NCBI RefSeq assembly: GCF_023091745.1
Contig: NC_068910.1
Span: 129,969,170-130,033,169 of the forward strand
DNA length: 64,000 nucleotides
Direction of reading: 5' to 3'
DNA from: Budorcas taxicolor
Lineage: Eukaryota > Chordata > Mammalia > Artiodactyla > Bovidae
Part shown: positions 21,766 to 35,000 of the stretch, in pieces
Numbering within the stretch: the first letter of the stretch is position 1
How the letters are laid out: each line of letters starts with the position of its first letter
Program-made: the position numbers and the translations under genes
The notes under the pieces: model-generated
Told to the model about the DNA's origin: nothing
The model's database searches: none
The model's input: only the letters and a program-made list of their open reading frames with translations

Positions 21766-22564
21766 CTAGTTTATGCCGGTTTGGGCTTCTAGAAGACCGT
21801 ACTCTGGGTACAGTTAGCTTCTGCTCGTCCTGCAGGGGATCCAGTATTTAAGGATATCTTGGTCTTTGTTGTTGTTTTTAAGAACTGTATAGCATTTGCT
21901 TATTTGGTCATTTATCTTTTCAAGGTTGGTAAAGTGGTATGTAGTTGTTCATTTCTTTCAGATTTTTAACAGTAATTTTGCCAAACCCCCCAACTGGTCA
22001 TTATTTAGGTGTTTTATTGGTTTCTTATGAGTTTATTATGAGAGCATGACTGTGTAGAACATCCTACAATCTATCCTGGTAAAAAAATTTTACTCAAGAA
22101 ATAAAGACATTTAAAAGAGTATGCTAACTGCTAACTAAGTTTCTCAGGGTTTTTTTTCCCCCAGCATTCCCAAAGATGTGTAGCTTTAAGAATAATGAAT
22201 GAGACTTTATTTAGCCTTTTTGTGTTTCTCTTTCTGAAATAAAGTGGGTTTGATACAATATATCATTGTATCATTGCTGTAAATAATGTTGCTTTTTGGA
22301 ATTAAACACTCTGTAGGTCATGAAAATAACCATTTAAGAAATATGTCAAGCTTTTTATGTGTAATCTTTTGTTTACTCTAAAGGAATATCTTGTTCTCTG
22401 TTACATGCTTGGGCATTATAAGTCTTTTAAAAACAACATTTTGAGTACTATTGTGGTACTCCAAGAATACTGGCTATCAGCTACTTAATGGGTTGATTAT
22501 TTTAGATTTAAAATGATTGCTTTGTCCATATTCTAGATAATTTTCTCTTTTTTTTTTCTGACAG
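21766..22564. other. End of GTF2E1 intron 1
   Basis: No named repeat. The stretch ends in a strong polypyrimidine tract (about 22540-22560) leading to the 'ctgacag' acceptor of coding exon 1. Confidence 0.55.
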
Positions 22565-23042
22565 TACATTTGAAGTTGAAGTTTGCTGCTAAAGATGGCA
22601 GATCCAGATGTCCTCACTGAGGTTCCTGCAGCATTGAAGCGGCTAGCCAAGTACGTGATCCGGGGATTTTATGGCATTGAGCATGCTTTGGCCTTGGACA
22701 TCTTGATCCGAAACCCCTGTGTGAAAGAGGAGGACATGCTGGAGCTTCTCAAATTTGATCGGAAGCAACTTCGATCAGTCTTGAATAATTTAAAGGGAGA
22801 CAAGTTCATCAAGTGCAGAATGAGGGTAGAGACTGCTGCAGATGGGAAAACCACTCGCCACAACTACTACTTTATCAATTATCGTACTCTTGTTAATGTG
22901 GTAAAATATAAATTGGACCACATGAGAAGGAGGATTGAAACTGATGAGAGAGATTCCACCAACCGGGCTTCCTTCAAATGTCCTGTCTGTAGTAGTACTT
23001 TTACAGACTTAGAAGCTAATCAGCTCTTTGATCCCATGACAG
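22565..23042 (+). CDS. GTF2E1: GTF2E1 first coding exon (5' UTR tail plus residues 1-149)
   Basis: The acceptor 'ctgacag' ends at 22564. Thirty bases of 5' UTR precede the ATG at 22595, which opens [20 protein letters not shown]. An in-frame TTG at 22583 is not a plausible start. The exon encodes the winged-helix domain and the first zinc pair, CPVC (129-132), and ends in 'atgacag' at a 'gtgaga' donor, phase 1. Reading on into the intron gives ten more residues and a stop at 23075-23077. Confidence 0.96.
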
Positions 23043-26000
23043 GTGAGATTTTTCCAGTTAATGAATCTTTCTTTTAAGTAACTTTTTAGAATAAAGTGTA
23101 TATCCTTTATCTTAAATTGATTTACATAGTTTTTAAACTGATTATATATATCATTGTGTGCTCAGTTGTGTCCAACTCTTTGTGGCCCCATGGACTGTAG
23201 CCTGTCTGGCTCCTCTGTCCATGGGATTTCCCAGGCAAGCATACTGGAGTGGGTTGCCATTCCCTACTTCAGAGGATCTTCCTGACCCAGAGATCAAACT
23301 CTCATCTTTTGCATCTCCTGCACTGACAGGTGAATTCTTTACTACCAGCGCCACCTGGGAAGCTCTATAGTATAGTATAGTATAGTATAGTATAGTATAG
23401 TAAAGTGAAGTTGCTTAGTCGTGTCCAACTCTTTGCGACCCCGTGAACTGTAGCCTACCAGGCTTCTCTGTCCATGGGATTCTCCAGGCAAAATTACTGG
23501 AGTGGGTTACCATTTCCTTCTCCAGGGGATCTTCCTGACCCAGGGATCGAACCTGGGTCTCCAGCATTGGAGGCAGACGCTTTAACCTCTGAGCCACCAG
23601 GGAAGCTATATCATTATAAAAGGGAATATACTGGTGTAAGTAAGCATATAGTCATTCTTAGCCTTAATGTCCGATTTGTCATACTACTTTAGGAGCTATT
23701 GCAAAGCATTTCTCCTTTACAAGGGAATTTACTCATCCATGGACTATTCTTTCACCCATGGCCCTTCCACCTCTCCTTCCACTCCCATCCCTTGTTTACA
23801 ACTGCAGCCTAATCTAAAGGGTTTACTTTCCCTACCACTTTGAGGCTATTCTGACTTTACTGAGTTTACTTTTGACCTCTTCATTCAACAAATATTTGAG
23901 CACTTTCTTGTGCCAATCACTGCCAGACAGTTATAATAAATGCTTATTATTAGTACTTAAATACTTGGTTAGTAGAAATGCAAAGTGCTCTCAGGAGGAC
24001 ATAACTAGGGCACCTAATCTGGTTTTGGGAAGGCCTCTGAAAGAAATTAAATAGCAGGGGCCTAAAAGATAAGTTAAAGTTAACCAGATGAAATAAGAGG
24101 GAGCACCCTTTCTGCTTAAGTTAACAATATATATTTAGTTTCTTAGCCAGTCATTGATGGAAGAGAATTGTCAACAAGAGTTATAAATTGCTTCATTTCA
24201 TTAAATACTTAGTTTTAAGGATTTTTCTGATCAACACAGAATTTACAAAACGTGTTTTCTGAAAATACGACGTCTAACATTAACATGAGAAACTTTAAAT
24301 TGCTGACTTGTATAGTTGTGTTGCTATTTGTAAATTGGAAAATAGACTATAGTTTTACTAATTACTCAGTAGATCAATCTTGTATTAAAAATCTGTAAAA
24401 ACCTATGGAAAGAATCACTGCTGCTATGTTAGATCGTTCCTTTGTTATGACTGAATTCAGAAATACAGGTGACTTTTCATTCATAGATCTGACTTTAAAA
24501 TAACTTTCTAAAAATATAATCTAAATTTTTCACATATGAAATGCTTTATTGTAAAAAATATTACAGGTTTGTGAACATGTTTAGTTGTGTATATATTATA
24601 TATTGTACATTGTAAAGATTTTTAAAGATTTTTAATGGGAAATAATACCAATATCAATTAAGATTATTAACAAAAAGAGCATGATGGCCTATGACTTTTT
24701 CCCTTATCTATCGAGAAGCAGTCATTTTGGATGAAAAGTCATTTAAAGAATTCACATTTGTGCTAAATATATAATTTTTTTAAACCTAACTATTTACTTT
24801 GAAAGGGCTTGACTAGGAGAGGTCTTAGTTATAAGAAAATCTTAACCATCCTGAGTATTGATGAGTGTACTATAGAGGAAGATTGTAGATTATATCTGGA
24901 GCTCTTTAAAATAGACTAGAAAGTCTCATGATATTTTTGCTGTTGACTGTAACAGATTTCTTAAAGGAGCTCTGGGTTTTGGTTTTGTGATTTTCTGCAG
25001 ATGTTGGTGTTACAGTGGTCGTCTTCGTCACTCTTGACTGCAGTGGAAGGTGTTATCCAGTCCCTCAGAGGGGGTAATTTAAAGTAATATGCTTCTATTA
25101 CATTTACTCAATTTGATTCTTATTTAATTTCATGAAAGTTTCTGAAAGGAAATTATCCCACTGCTTATATATCAGTATTCAGGAGTTTGAGTCATGATAT
25201 CTTCAAATTTTACCTAGGGTTTGTATCTGAAAGAAATTAGTTGTAATTAACAGGTGGTTTGTAGAAGAAGTGACCTAACCAAATACAGTCAAGATTATTT
25301 GGGTGGGGGAGTTGAGATAGAGTAGGGAGCATGAAAACCTTTTATAAAAGAGAGCTAAAACTGAAACAGTTGTTTGTGGTCAGTGTGAACAGAGGCCTGT
25401 TCTGTTCACTGTATTCTTAATACAGGGGTTATGGTCCATGTGAAGCTGGAGAGAAGGGATTCAGCAGAGCAAGAGTAAGTCCCTTTACATTGGTGTCACT
25501 CATGGGAAGGTGCCTCGATCAGCCAACACTAATAGTCAACTTAATTGGCAGTTATGTCCCTTTAGTGAAGCCTGTATGTAACACCATGATTGAAAATTGT
25601 TAATCATTGGAGATCCCCATTCTGAGAAAGTACTTGCCTTTTGATTATGATTTGGTTTTTCATTTGACCTTTTCCTTTATGGAAAGAATACGCTGATTGG
25701 TGATATTAGACTTCTCAACCTGCTGGTCAGTTTGGTTTTGTTTTGTTTTTCCACTATTAATACTTGGACACCCTCCCTTGTTCTGCTGTATATTCCCTTT
25801 AGAAATCTTGGTCTTTTCCCATCTATTTCCTTCCTGTTTTGCTCAGTATTCATTTCTCTCCCTGTCATTTTGAAGAAGACAAGAAATAAATTTTTGGTAT
25901 GTGTATCAGAGGAGAAGGAGGGAAGTTTTTCTGCTGTTAATATACTCTATTTGAATTGGTACAGTTTTCATTCTAAGCTAGAGCTGTACAATGCTATTTT

Positions 26001-29000
26001 ATTTCTTGGTTGCTGTTAGAGATTGATGGTATTTCTGACAGTGCTATCTAATGGGCTTCTATTTCCCTTCCCATTTCAACAGTTCTTAGGTTTGTACACT
26101 GTGATTTATGTTAGTAAATAGGTGGTACTCAGGAATTAGATGAAGCCCTCTAGGTTTTACTTCTTCCCTGATGAAAAGTTCTTAACTGTGTATGGGCAAC
26201 TCTGCCACTGGACAGAGAGTAGTGACTCCTAGATGAGTATCCAGAAATTCTGGGCTCAGGAAATTGGGTTCAGCAAAAATGGTTTTACCAGGGTTAATTC
26301 ACATATAAGCCAGTGATTTCTCACTTTCAGTTCAGTTCGGTCACTCAGTCGTGTCTGACTCTTTGTAACCCCATGAATCTCAGCATGCCAGGCCTCCCTG
26401 TCCATCACCATCTCCCAGAGTTCACTCAAACTCACATCCATCGAGTCGGTGATGCCATCCAGCCATCTCATCCTCTGTCGTCCCCTTCTCCTCCTGCCCC
26501 CAATCCCTCCCAGCATCAGAGTCTTTTCCAGTGAGTCAACTCTTTGCATGAGGTGGCCAAAGTATGGAGTTTCAGCTTTAGCATCATTCCTTCCAAAGAA
26601 CACCCAGGGCTGATCTCCTGTAGAATGGACTGGATGGATCTCCTTGCAGTCCAAGGGACTCTCAAGAGTCTTCTCCAACACCACAGTTCAAAAACATCAA
26701 TTCTTCAGTGCTCAGCTTTTTTCACAGTCCAACTCTCGCATCCATACATGACCACTGGAAAAACCATAGCCTTGACTAGACAGACCTTTGTTGGCAAAGT
26801 AATGTCTCTGCTTTTCAATATGCTATCTAGGTTGGTCATAACTTTTCTTCCAAGGAGAAACCGTCTTTTAATTTCATGGCTGCAATCACCATCTGCAGTG
26901 ATTTTGGAGCCCCCCAAAATAGTCTGACACTGTTTCCACTGTTTCCCCATCTATTTCCCATGAAGTGATGGGACCAGATGCCATGATCTTCGTTTTCTGA
27001 ATGTTGAGCTTTAAGCCAACTTTTTCACTCTCCTCTTTCACTTTCATCAAGAGGCTTTTTAGCTCCTCTTCACTTTCTGCCATAAAGGTGGTGTCATCTG
27101 CATATCTGAGGTTATTGATATTTCTCCCGGCAATCTTGATTCCAGCTTGTGCTTCTTCCAGCCCAGCATTTCTCATGCTGTACTCTGCATAGAAGTTAAA
27201 TAAGCAGGGTGACAATATACAGCCTTGACATACTCCTTTTCCTATTTGGAACCAGTCTGTTGTTCCATGTCCAGTTCTGACTGTTGCTTCCTGACCTTCA
27301 TAGAGGTTTCTCAAGAGGCAGGTCAGGTGGTCTGGTATTCCCATTTTTTTCAGAATTTTCCACAGTTTATTGTGATCCACACAGTCACAGGCTTTGGCAC
27401 AGTCAATAAAGCAGAAATCGATGTTTTTCTGGAACTCTCTTGCTTTTTCAATGATCCAGTGGATGTTGGCAATTTGATCTCTGGTTCCTCTGCCTTTTCT
27501 AAAACCAGCTTGGACATCTGGAAGTTCATGGTTCACATATTGCTGAAGCCTGGCTTGGAGAATTTTGAGCATTACTTGACTAGCATGTGAGATGAGTGCA
27601 GTTGTGCAGTAGTTTGAGCTTTCTTTGGCGTTGCCTTTCTTTGGGATTGGAATGAAAACTGACCTCTTCCAGTCCTGTGGCCACTGCTGAGTTTTCCAAA
27701 TTTGCTGGCATATTGAGTGCAGCACTTTCACAGCATCCTCTCCCTCCCCCATTTCTTTTTCCTAGAGAGTGTAGACTCTTTCCATACTTTCCGCTTAGAT
27801 TCTGCCTTTGGTGTTCTGGGGTTGAACTCCAAATTTTTGATGCTTGATATGTTTAAAGTGAAAGTGAAGTCACTCAGTCGTGTCTGACTCTTTATGACCC
27901 CATGGACTGTAGCCTACCAGACCTCTCCATCCATGGGATTTTCCAGGCAAGAGTACTGGAGTGGGTTGCCATTTCCTTCTCCAATAGCTAATTTTATTAA
28001 AATGGAATAGTCTAGCTTTTGCCCAATAGTCCCTGGTTTCAGACACTTAATCAGACAAAACCAGTTGTTTTCTTTCCTGAAATATGGGAGTCTTCTGCAA
28101 TGAAAACAAATGTAGCATGGCATTAAACCCCATCAATCAGCAAAATAGCGTCTTGCGGTTCATAAATGCATATTTTAGATTTAGCAAGCCTCTGACCATG
28201 AGGATAGACTTAGCATTTCTACTTTGCAGTCTCAACCACCATGATATTGTTAATGATGCTTGTAAGTTAAATTCAGCAACATGTTTCCTAGAAGGGAGGG
28301 GGAGATTATATTTTCTTTTTAGATGTTAAAAGTTAGATGATATGGAAATATTTTTCATTTCTAATTTAAAAATTACATAGCCATAGTGCCAGAAAAAGTT
28401 CTGAAGAGAAAAAGGTTACCTCAACACCACCAGCCTTTTGTGTATTATCTCATCTCTTGGTTTCTTCATGCAGCAACTCTCCTGTTTCTCTCTAGTGTTC
28501 TAAATGTGTTTTTAGGTGTGATTTTTCTCCCATATTTTCCTTTCCAGCCCTTTGGGGCACTTTTATTCTTGTTTTTGGCTGATACAGATTGACACTTTAA
28601 GTATTTTTGTGCATATAGCCTTTTATTCTTGTTTTTAAGTTTTTCCTTAAGAGGAATTCTTAGCAATGGGAATACTATTAAAAAAAGTTTAAAAAGTTGA
28701 AAAAATAAGTAAAAATTATTGTTAAATAATTGAAATTAAGAAAGTTAAAAGTTAATAAGTTAAAAAATATAGTTTTATAACTTATGTAAAGGCATATACG
28801 AGTAGTTTTATTGGGGGTTGGCTAAAATTGCTAGGTGTTTGGGTTAGAAATAGTTAGTGAAGCCCCTATTACTGAATTCAACTAGAGATGGGGGGGGGTG
28901 TCCCATATTAAATAAACTTTGAAATAAGTTAAGTTTTTAAAGAAGAATCTTATAAATGAGTGTTTAATACAGTCTTATAAATAGGAGCTTAGAGATTATC

Positions 29001-32000
29001 TAGTTCAACTCATCAAATGTGTGTGTGGGTACATATACTCATGTCTTTGTTGTATTCTAGAGGATATTTCGAAGTAATAAATAAATGTAGGGCTATTTCT
29101 GGAATGTTTTAGATTGAGTGTATTGGAAATACAATAGCTTTCATGGGGATTCACCTTTTCTGTGGCTCCTTGGAAAAGACTTAAGTGTCAGAGTTTAGGA
29201 TTAGTGTAAAAGAGATGGACATGAGTTTGAGTGAACTCCAGGAGTTGATGGACAGGGAGGCCTGGTGTGCTGCAATTCATGGGGTCGCAAAGAATCAGAC
29301 ACAACTGAGCGACTGAACTGAACTGAAAAGAAGTCTTTAATAATTAAACTAAAGTGTTTAATGAATAACTCTTAAAAATAGCCAACAGTGGAAACGGACC
29401 TCTTCCAGTGGTTAGTTTTTAGTCATTCAGAATATTCAAGTAAACTCCTTTTCTTCTTGGGATATTTATTTCTAAGTTTGGGGTTAAATCATGAGTCCCT
29501 CCTTCCTTTGTGACTGTAGGTATGCTTTTTGACTTAGATAGATCAGTTTCCTGATTCCTACATCATTGAACTTCCTCTGCAGCTCCTTTAACATTTTAAA
29601 GCTGTTAGAGTCCTGTTTTAGTGAGCCTGTTCAAGACTTGTTCGCTTGTGTCCTGCTTGGTTCATGTCTGACTCTGCATCTCCTTGGACTGTAGTCCATC
29701 AGGTTACTCTGTCCATTGTATTTTCCAGGCAAGAGTACAGGAGAGGGTTGCCGTTTCCTTCTGCAGGGGATCTTCCCAACCCAGGGATCAAACCCTAGTC
29801 TCCTGCATTGACAGGCAGATTCTTTACCACTGAGCCACCAGGAAGCCCTAAGACTTGTTGGCCTTCATGTTTACTAACTTCATAGAGCAGGCTGCTGTTT
29901 CCTCTTCATCTCTTTCTGCTTAAGACAAGATGTCTGATAAGCAGTGTGTTCAATTCCTGAAATGCTAAAAACACAAACAAACATAAAGAGGAATCTTTCT
30001 AGGATTGCTTTGCTCAGTTGCTGATTTGGAATCTTTGCTCGGGATGGGTTCATTAGAAAATTATACTGGGAAGCTCAGAGATGTGAACTGGGGGAGATTG
30101 GTGATGGGGCCAAACGAAGGTGTTATTAGAGTAAGTAAGGAATAAGTGTCTTCTTTTACCCTTAACTTTCCACCAAAACCTTTAGGGCTGATATTTTAAA
30201 AAATCTGTTTAAGGGTTTGAAAACTTAAAAAGAAAATTATCTGTGATTTATCTTTTTTGTATTTTGATGCTTTTTTGTATTTTACATAGGAGCAAACTCA
30301 TTTGTGAAGAGTTGCTTTTTAGTTTTGATGCTGGTCTTTCAAATAGTCATATCGAAACAAGATACTTTTTTGCCTGCTCACTGTATGTTAAGATAAATTC
30401 GATTTAGGCCTAATTCAGAGAATATATTATAAACTTCCTTTAGTATTCACTCAAGTACTACACTTCAATTTATTGTTTTCTTTCCCAGGCATAGTATATT
30501 TTTCCCCTTTTATAATGAGTTCCAGAATCTAGGAATGATGCATGATTAGACCAAATCTAGATGTGTTGATTTAAGGAAAGACAGAAGCCAATTTGATTGA
30601 TTGAATTGAAGTTTTGGGGGTGGAATTGTATTGTGTACATCATTAATATATTTGAGATCTTCTGAATTTAAAAACATTAAATCTGCTTTAGTTTTTTTTC
30701 CTTTTTCATGCAAATGAATGAATATTTTACAGTGTAACTTATATGTTCTGCAGTAGATTGCTGAAGTCTGGTTTTTCAAATTCAATTTTATTATAGGTAA
30801 AATAATTGTATAAAATATATAACTATGCTCCTCTCATGTCTGTTACTATTTTATAATAGCAATTCCTTTTTTCATGCACATACCCTTGTCCAGTTATACT
30901 GAAAAAATTTGCTTTATGAAAGAAGTTTGGAAATTAGAATAAACGGTAACTTTTTGAGACTTCAGTATTTGGTGTAACATTTTAATAGATATACCCATTA
31001 ACATTTTGAGTTATAAAGGTTTTAGCAAAGGACTTGATAGTGCTTTCAAAGAATATCCCAAGGATGATTGTACAACTTTCATATATTAAGAGGTAGTTAG
31101 TTGAGTGTGTTTGGAGATTCAAAATAACATTTGTTTTCTTTCTTCTAAAAGTAAATAATTAATATATGAATGTAAACTTGTTAAACACTCAAAATATATA
31201 GACTAAAATGGCAAACCTAGTTTTTCTTCCTCTCCTACTCAACCCAGTCCCTGCTCTTTCCACCTTTCTCTGTGTTGACAATTGGTAAGTTTTATGATTA
31301 TATAAAGTTTTACTTTATATACCCAAGTCCACCCCACCCTCCCTCCTCCATAAGCTAAATCTGAGAAAGCAAGTGAATTTTTCTTTTTTGACAGGAAAAT
31401 AGGATTTATTTGTGGGCATGAATAAGGAAGGGAAAGCGCCAAGGCTCTTGTGAGTGCAAGGCCCCCCATTTTTCCAGGGAACCACGATTAGGGTTGTATT
31501 GACCCCATAGCCGTCTGGAATGAGCCACTTTTCTGCCACCGTGTTTTCAAATTCATCTGCATTAAACTTAGTAAATCTCTAGTCTTTGGAGATGTGGATC
31601 TTCTGGCAGCCAGGGATCTTGAACTTGGCCCTGAATAGGGCCTCAATCACATGCCCCTTCTTCTGCAGCTTGGTGCAGATAGACAGTATGACTTGGTCAG
31701 TGTGGACCCTAGTCACTGTGCCCTGGGGATTTCCAAAGGCAGAACATACTTCGCTGGGACAGCATGCCAGACATGAATGTCCACTGGAAAAGGCTGTCTT
31801 TAGGGTCCCTTAGGGTAACCCATATATGCAGCACACTATATACACTACCAGGGAGGGTGCTATTTGCAGCCACTGCACATCAGACCTCCATGGGGAAAGT
31901 GATAGTTAATGAAATATTTTTGTTATTGTAACAGCTGTGGTTATTAATGCTTGACCAACTTAGGTTCCTATTGTAAGGGTATTTCAGAGCACTTATTATT

Positions 32001-35000
32001 AATGCATTGAGTCTTTTTTTTTGCATTATCTGTGTTCAGTGGCTATGTCATTTTCAGAGGTTGTTTTTATTTTATTTTGTTTTTTAAGCAGTGCCTATGA
32101 GACAGCAAAGTGACCTTGTATTTGGGTTCCAGAGCCATGCTGGCTTCCAGTCTTGTACTATATTAGTAACTATTCCTTGGGAAAATCCTATAATCATTGC
32201 AGGTCTTTTTTTAAGGATATGTAAAATGATAAAGTCAGTCTATTCTGTACCGTATATGATTTCTCTCAACTCTTAATTTCAAAGCACCCTTTTATTTGGA
32301 GAATAGTTGACATTTTAAAAGTATAGAGAAGCTTGGGGATGTTTTATCACTGCTTTTAGCGGGTAATGTTAGTCACTTTTGGTTAATTTGAAAGCCTTGG
32401 TTAGGAACTGAAATTCCCATAGTAGCATTCATATAGAAAATATGCTCTGTTTAATTAGGCTGTCTTCAGAAACACATTGTGGCATAATGGAAAGTAATAT
32501 TTGGAATTTGGGGTTATCTTATTTTCCCAAGCTCCTCAGTTTATTTTCTTTCTTCATATATACATAATCCATAAAATAGTCATTGGGAGGGAAACCGATG
32601 TCCAAATTTGATTTCTAAAATATATAATATATAGTGGTTGGATTTTTAAAGAATGGTAAAATTAATCCCAGGTCTCCTGCATTGCAGGTGGATTCTTTAC
32701 TGTCTGAGTCACCATGGAAGCCCATGAATACTAGAGTGGGTTGACTTTGGCTTAGTGGTAAAGAATCCACCTGTCAATGCAGGAGGTATGGATTCAAGCC
32801 CTGGGTCAGGAAGATCCCCTGGAGGAGGAAATGGCAACCCACTCCAGTGTTCTTGCCTGGAAGATCCTATGGACAGAGGAGCCTTGTGGGCTACAGTCCA
32901 TGGGGTCACAAGAGTTGGTTAGGACTTAGTGACTAAACCACCACCACTCCCCAGTAGAATATGAGCTCTAGAAAAGCAGCTCAGAAGATGACTGGCAAGA
33001 TTTAGGGAGGCAGAATGTGGCAAATCCTTGGGACATTAGTTTCACTGTGTTGGAGTAAAGGCTCTGCAGCAGCAAACATTTGATCATTCTGCCTCTTTCC
33101 TTGGCCAACCTTGAGAACTTGGGCTGCAGCATAACTTCTGCTTCAGCACTGCAACACCTGTAGCATATCAAAACAGTTCAGCTTATTTTGATTGATGGAT
33201 TGATTTTTTTGAGGGGGGGGGTAGAAAAATGGCTGAGTAATAGTCCAGTTGCAATTAATATGTTTGGTAGATCTTTGACAGTGAACTCTAGGCATTAGCC
33301 AATGACTTACTCATTGTGTGTTTGTGTGAAGAAGGGAAAAACACAATCCAAATAATGTCTAATTCCTTGGGGATTTGACTCATAACGTCCTCATCCCTTT
33401 TCCTCAATTGTGATAAATTTTCAAAGCATTTTCTTCTTGTTAAACTAAGGAGGATATACAATTTTTTTCACTTTGGTTTTACTTGTACTTATTCATTGTT
33501 CCCTTGACTAAATACTTGCATAATTAAAATGAGTCCCATGTGTGTTAATGAGTAAACAGTTAAGTCAAAGACCTTGGCCAGCATAATAGACATCATCTAA
33601 ATTTTCTTTTTCTGGTTAAGGAAAGTGTTAAGTTTGAATTTTGTTGAACATTATTTTTTTTTTTTTCTCCTTTTGTTTCCAGTCCTTTTTCTCCCCTCCT
33701 CCCATGCCCCAGATTCATTTTGGTTGTTACATTTATTATTTTGGGAGAAAGTTAAAATTGTATGAAACTCTTTCACTCTCCCTCTTCTTTTCTTCTCATC
33801 CGAACAAGTAGGTCTCCATTTATTTTCTTGTTTTGGGGTAATAACTTACCTTCACAAGAAAAGTCCTGAGTCATAGAATTGGGACTTTCACATACTACTG
33901 AATGGACAACCCTAAATTATAATTTTGAAATATCTGTTTTTTTAAAAATCTTTTTCTCCCTATTTTCAATACCTGTTAATTATCTATATCTGGATATATT
34001 TTAATCATGCTGCCAATCCCAATGCATTAAAACTCAGCAGAGTAAATGCCGGGCATGTGATACACATTTAATGTTTGTTTAATACATTTTTTTGTTACAA
34101 ATCTTCTCCCCTGCTCCACATTTTTTAAAATTGGAGCCTTTCCTACACATGGGAAAAGTTTGCTAAATTGTGGCTGGCAGGGATGATAGATTAGGAAAGG
34201 GATGTGTAATTCAGGGTGGTACAGTGAATTTAGTCTTTTGTGTCAGAAAGATTTGTATTTGAATCTAGGCTTTGTGATTTCGTTTTTAAGCTCTGACCTG
34301 ATAGAGGTTAACTCCTCTGAGTCTTTATTCCCGCATATGTTAGATTTGAATAATACTGTTGCAGATTGACTGTGATGAATACATGGGATTATTTGTAAAG
34401 TAGCTTTCTTAGATGTGTGTGTGTGTGTGTGTGTAGTTTATGGGTGTGTATGATCAAATATAAGTGTTTTTGAACTCGTCTTTTCCTCCTTATCCCATCA
34501 TTTGTCAAACTTGGCCTAAAGAATCTTTGTAACCTTCATTTTCTCTCTGCTGGCACATTCTTTGATCTAGATTGCATGTTCTCCCTTATGTGCCTTTTTG
34601 GTCCTGTTTGAGGTGAGTGAAAGATCGTAAAGAAACTGAGGCAGCCTGGAGTAGTTAGAGAATACCCTAAGATAGGATCTTCCCAGGTGGTGCTAGTGGT
34701 AAGGAACCTGTCTCCCAGTGAAGGAGATGTAAAAGATGCATGTTTGATCCCTGGATTGGAAAGATCCCCTGGGGAGGGCATGGCAACCCACTCCAGTGTT
34801 CTTCCCTGGAGAATCCCATGAACAGAGGAGCCTAGTGGGCTACAGTCCATGGGGTTGCAGAGTTGGACACAACCGAAGCGTCTTCGCATGCACACACCCT
34901 AAGATAGCATATAAACGAAAACCTCTCTAACCAAGGTCTCTATTTAGCTTTTGTTATGAAATATAAAGCGTCCCTGGTGGCTCAGACAGTAAAGTATCTG

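Noticed and set aside
22583..22594. Upstream in-frame TTG that would add four residues to TFIIE alpha
   Set aside because: The ATG at 22595 gives the conserved [10 protein letters not shown] start and the correct cysteine numbering; the TTG lies in the 5' UTR.
27225..27590. Plus-strand frame of about 121 codons that reappears almost identically in other BovB copies (38057-38440 minus, 62334-62699 minus)
   Set aside because: It is exactly antisense to the BovB reverse transcriptase. Its recurrence follows from copy similarity and no independent start, promoter or protein resemblance is seen.
26886..27752. Open frame of 288 codons with reverse transcriptase motifs on the minus strand
   Set aside because: It is part of a truncated BovB LINE that recurs five more times in the window with the same text; it is not a host gene, a retron or a virus.
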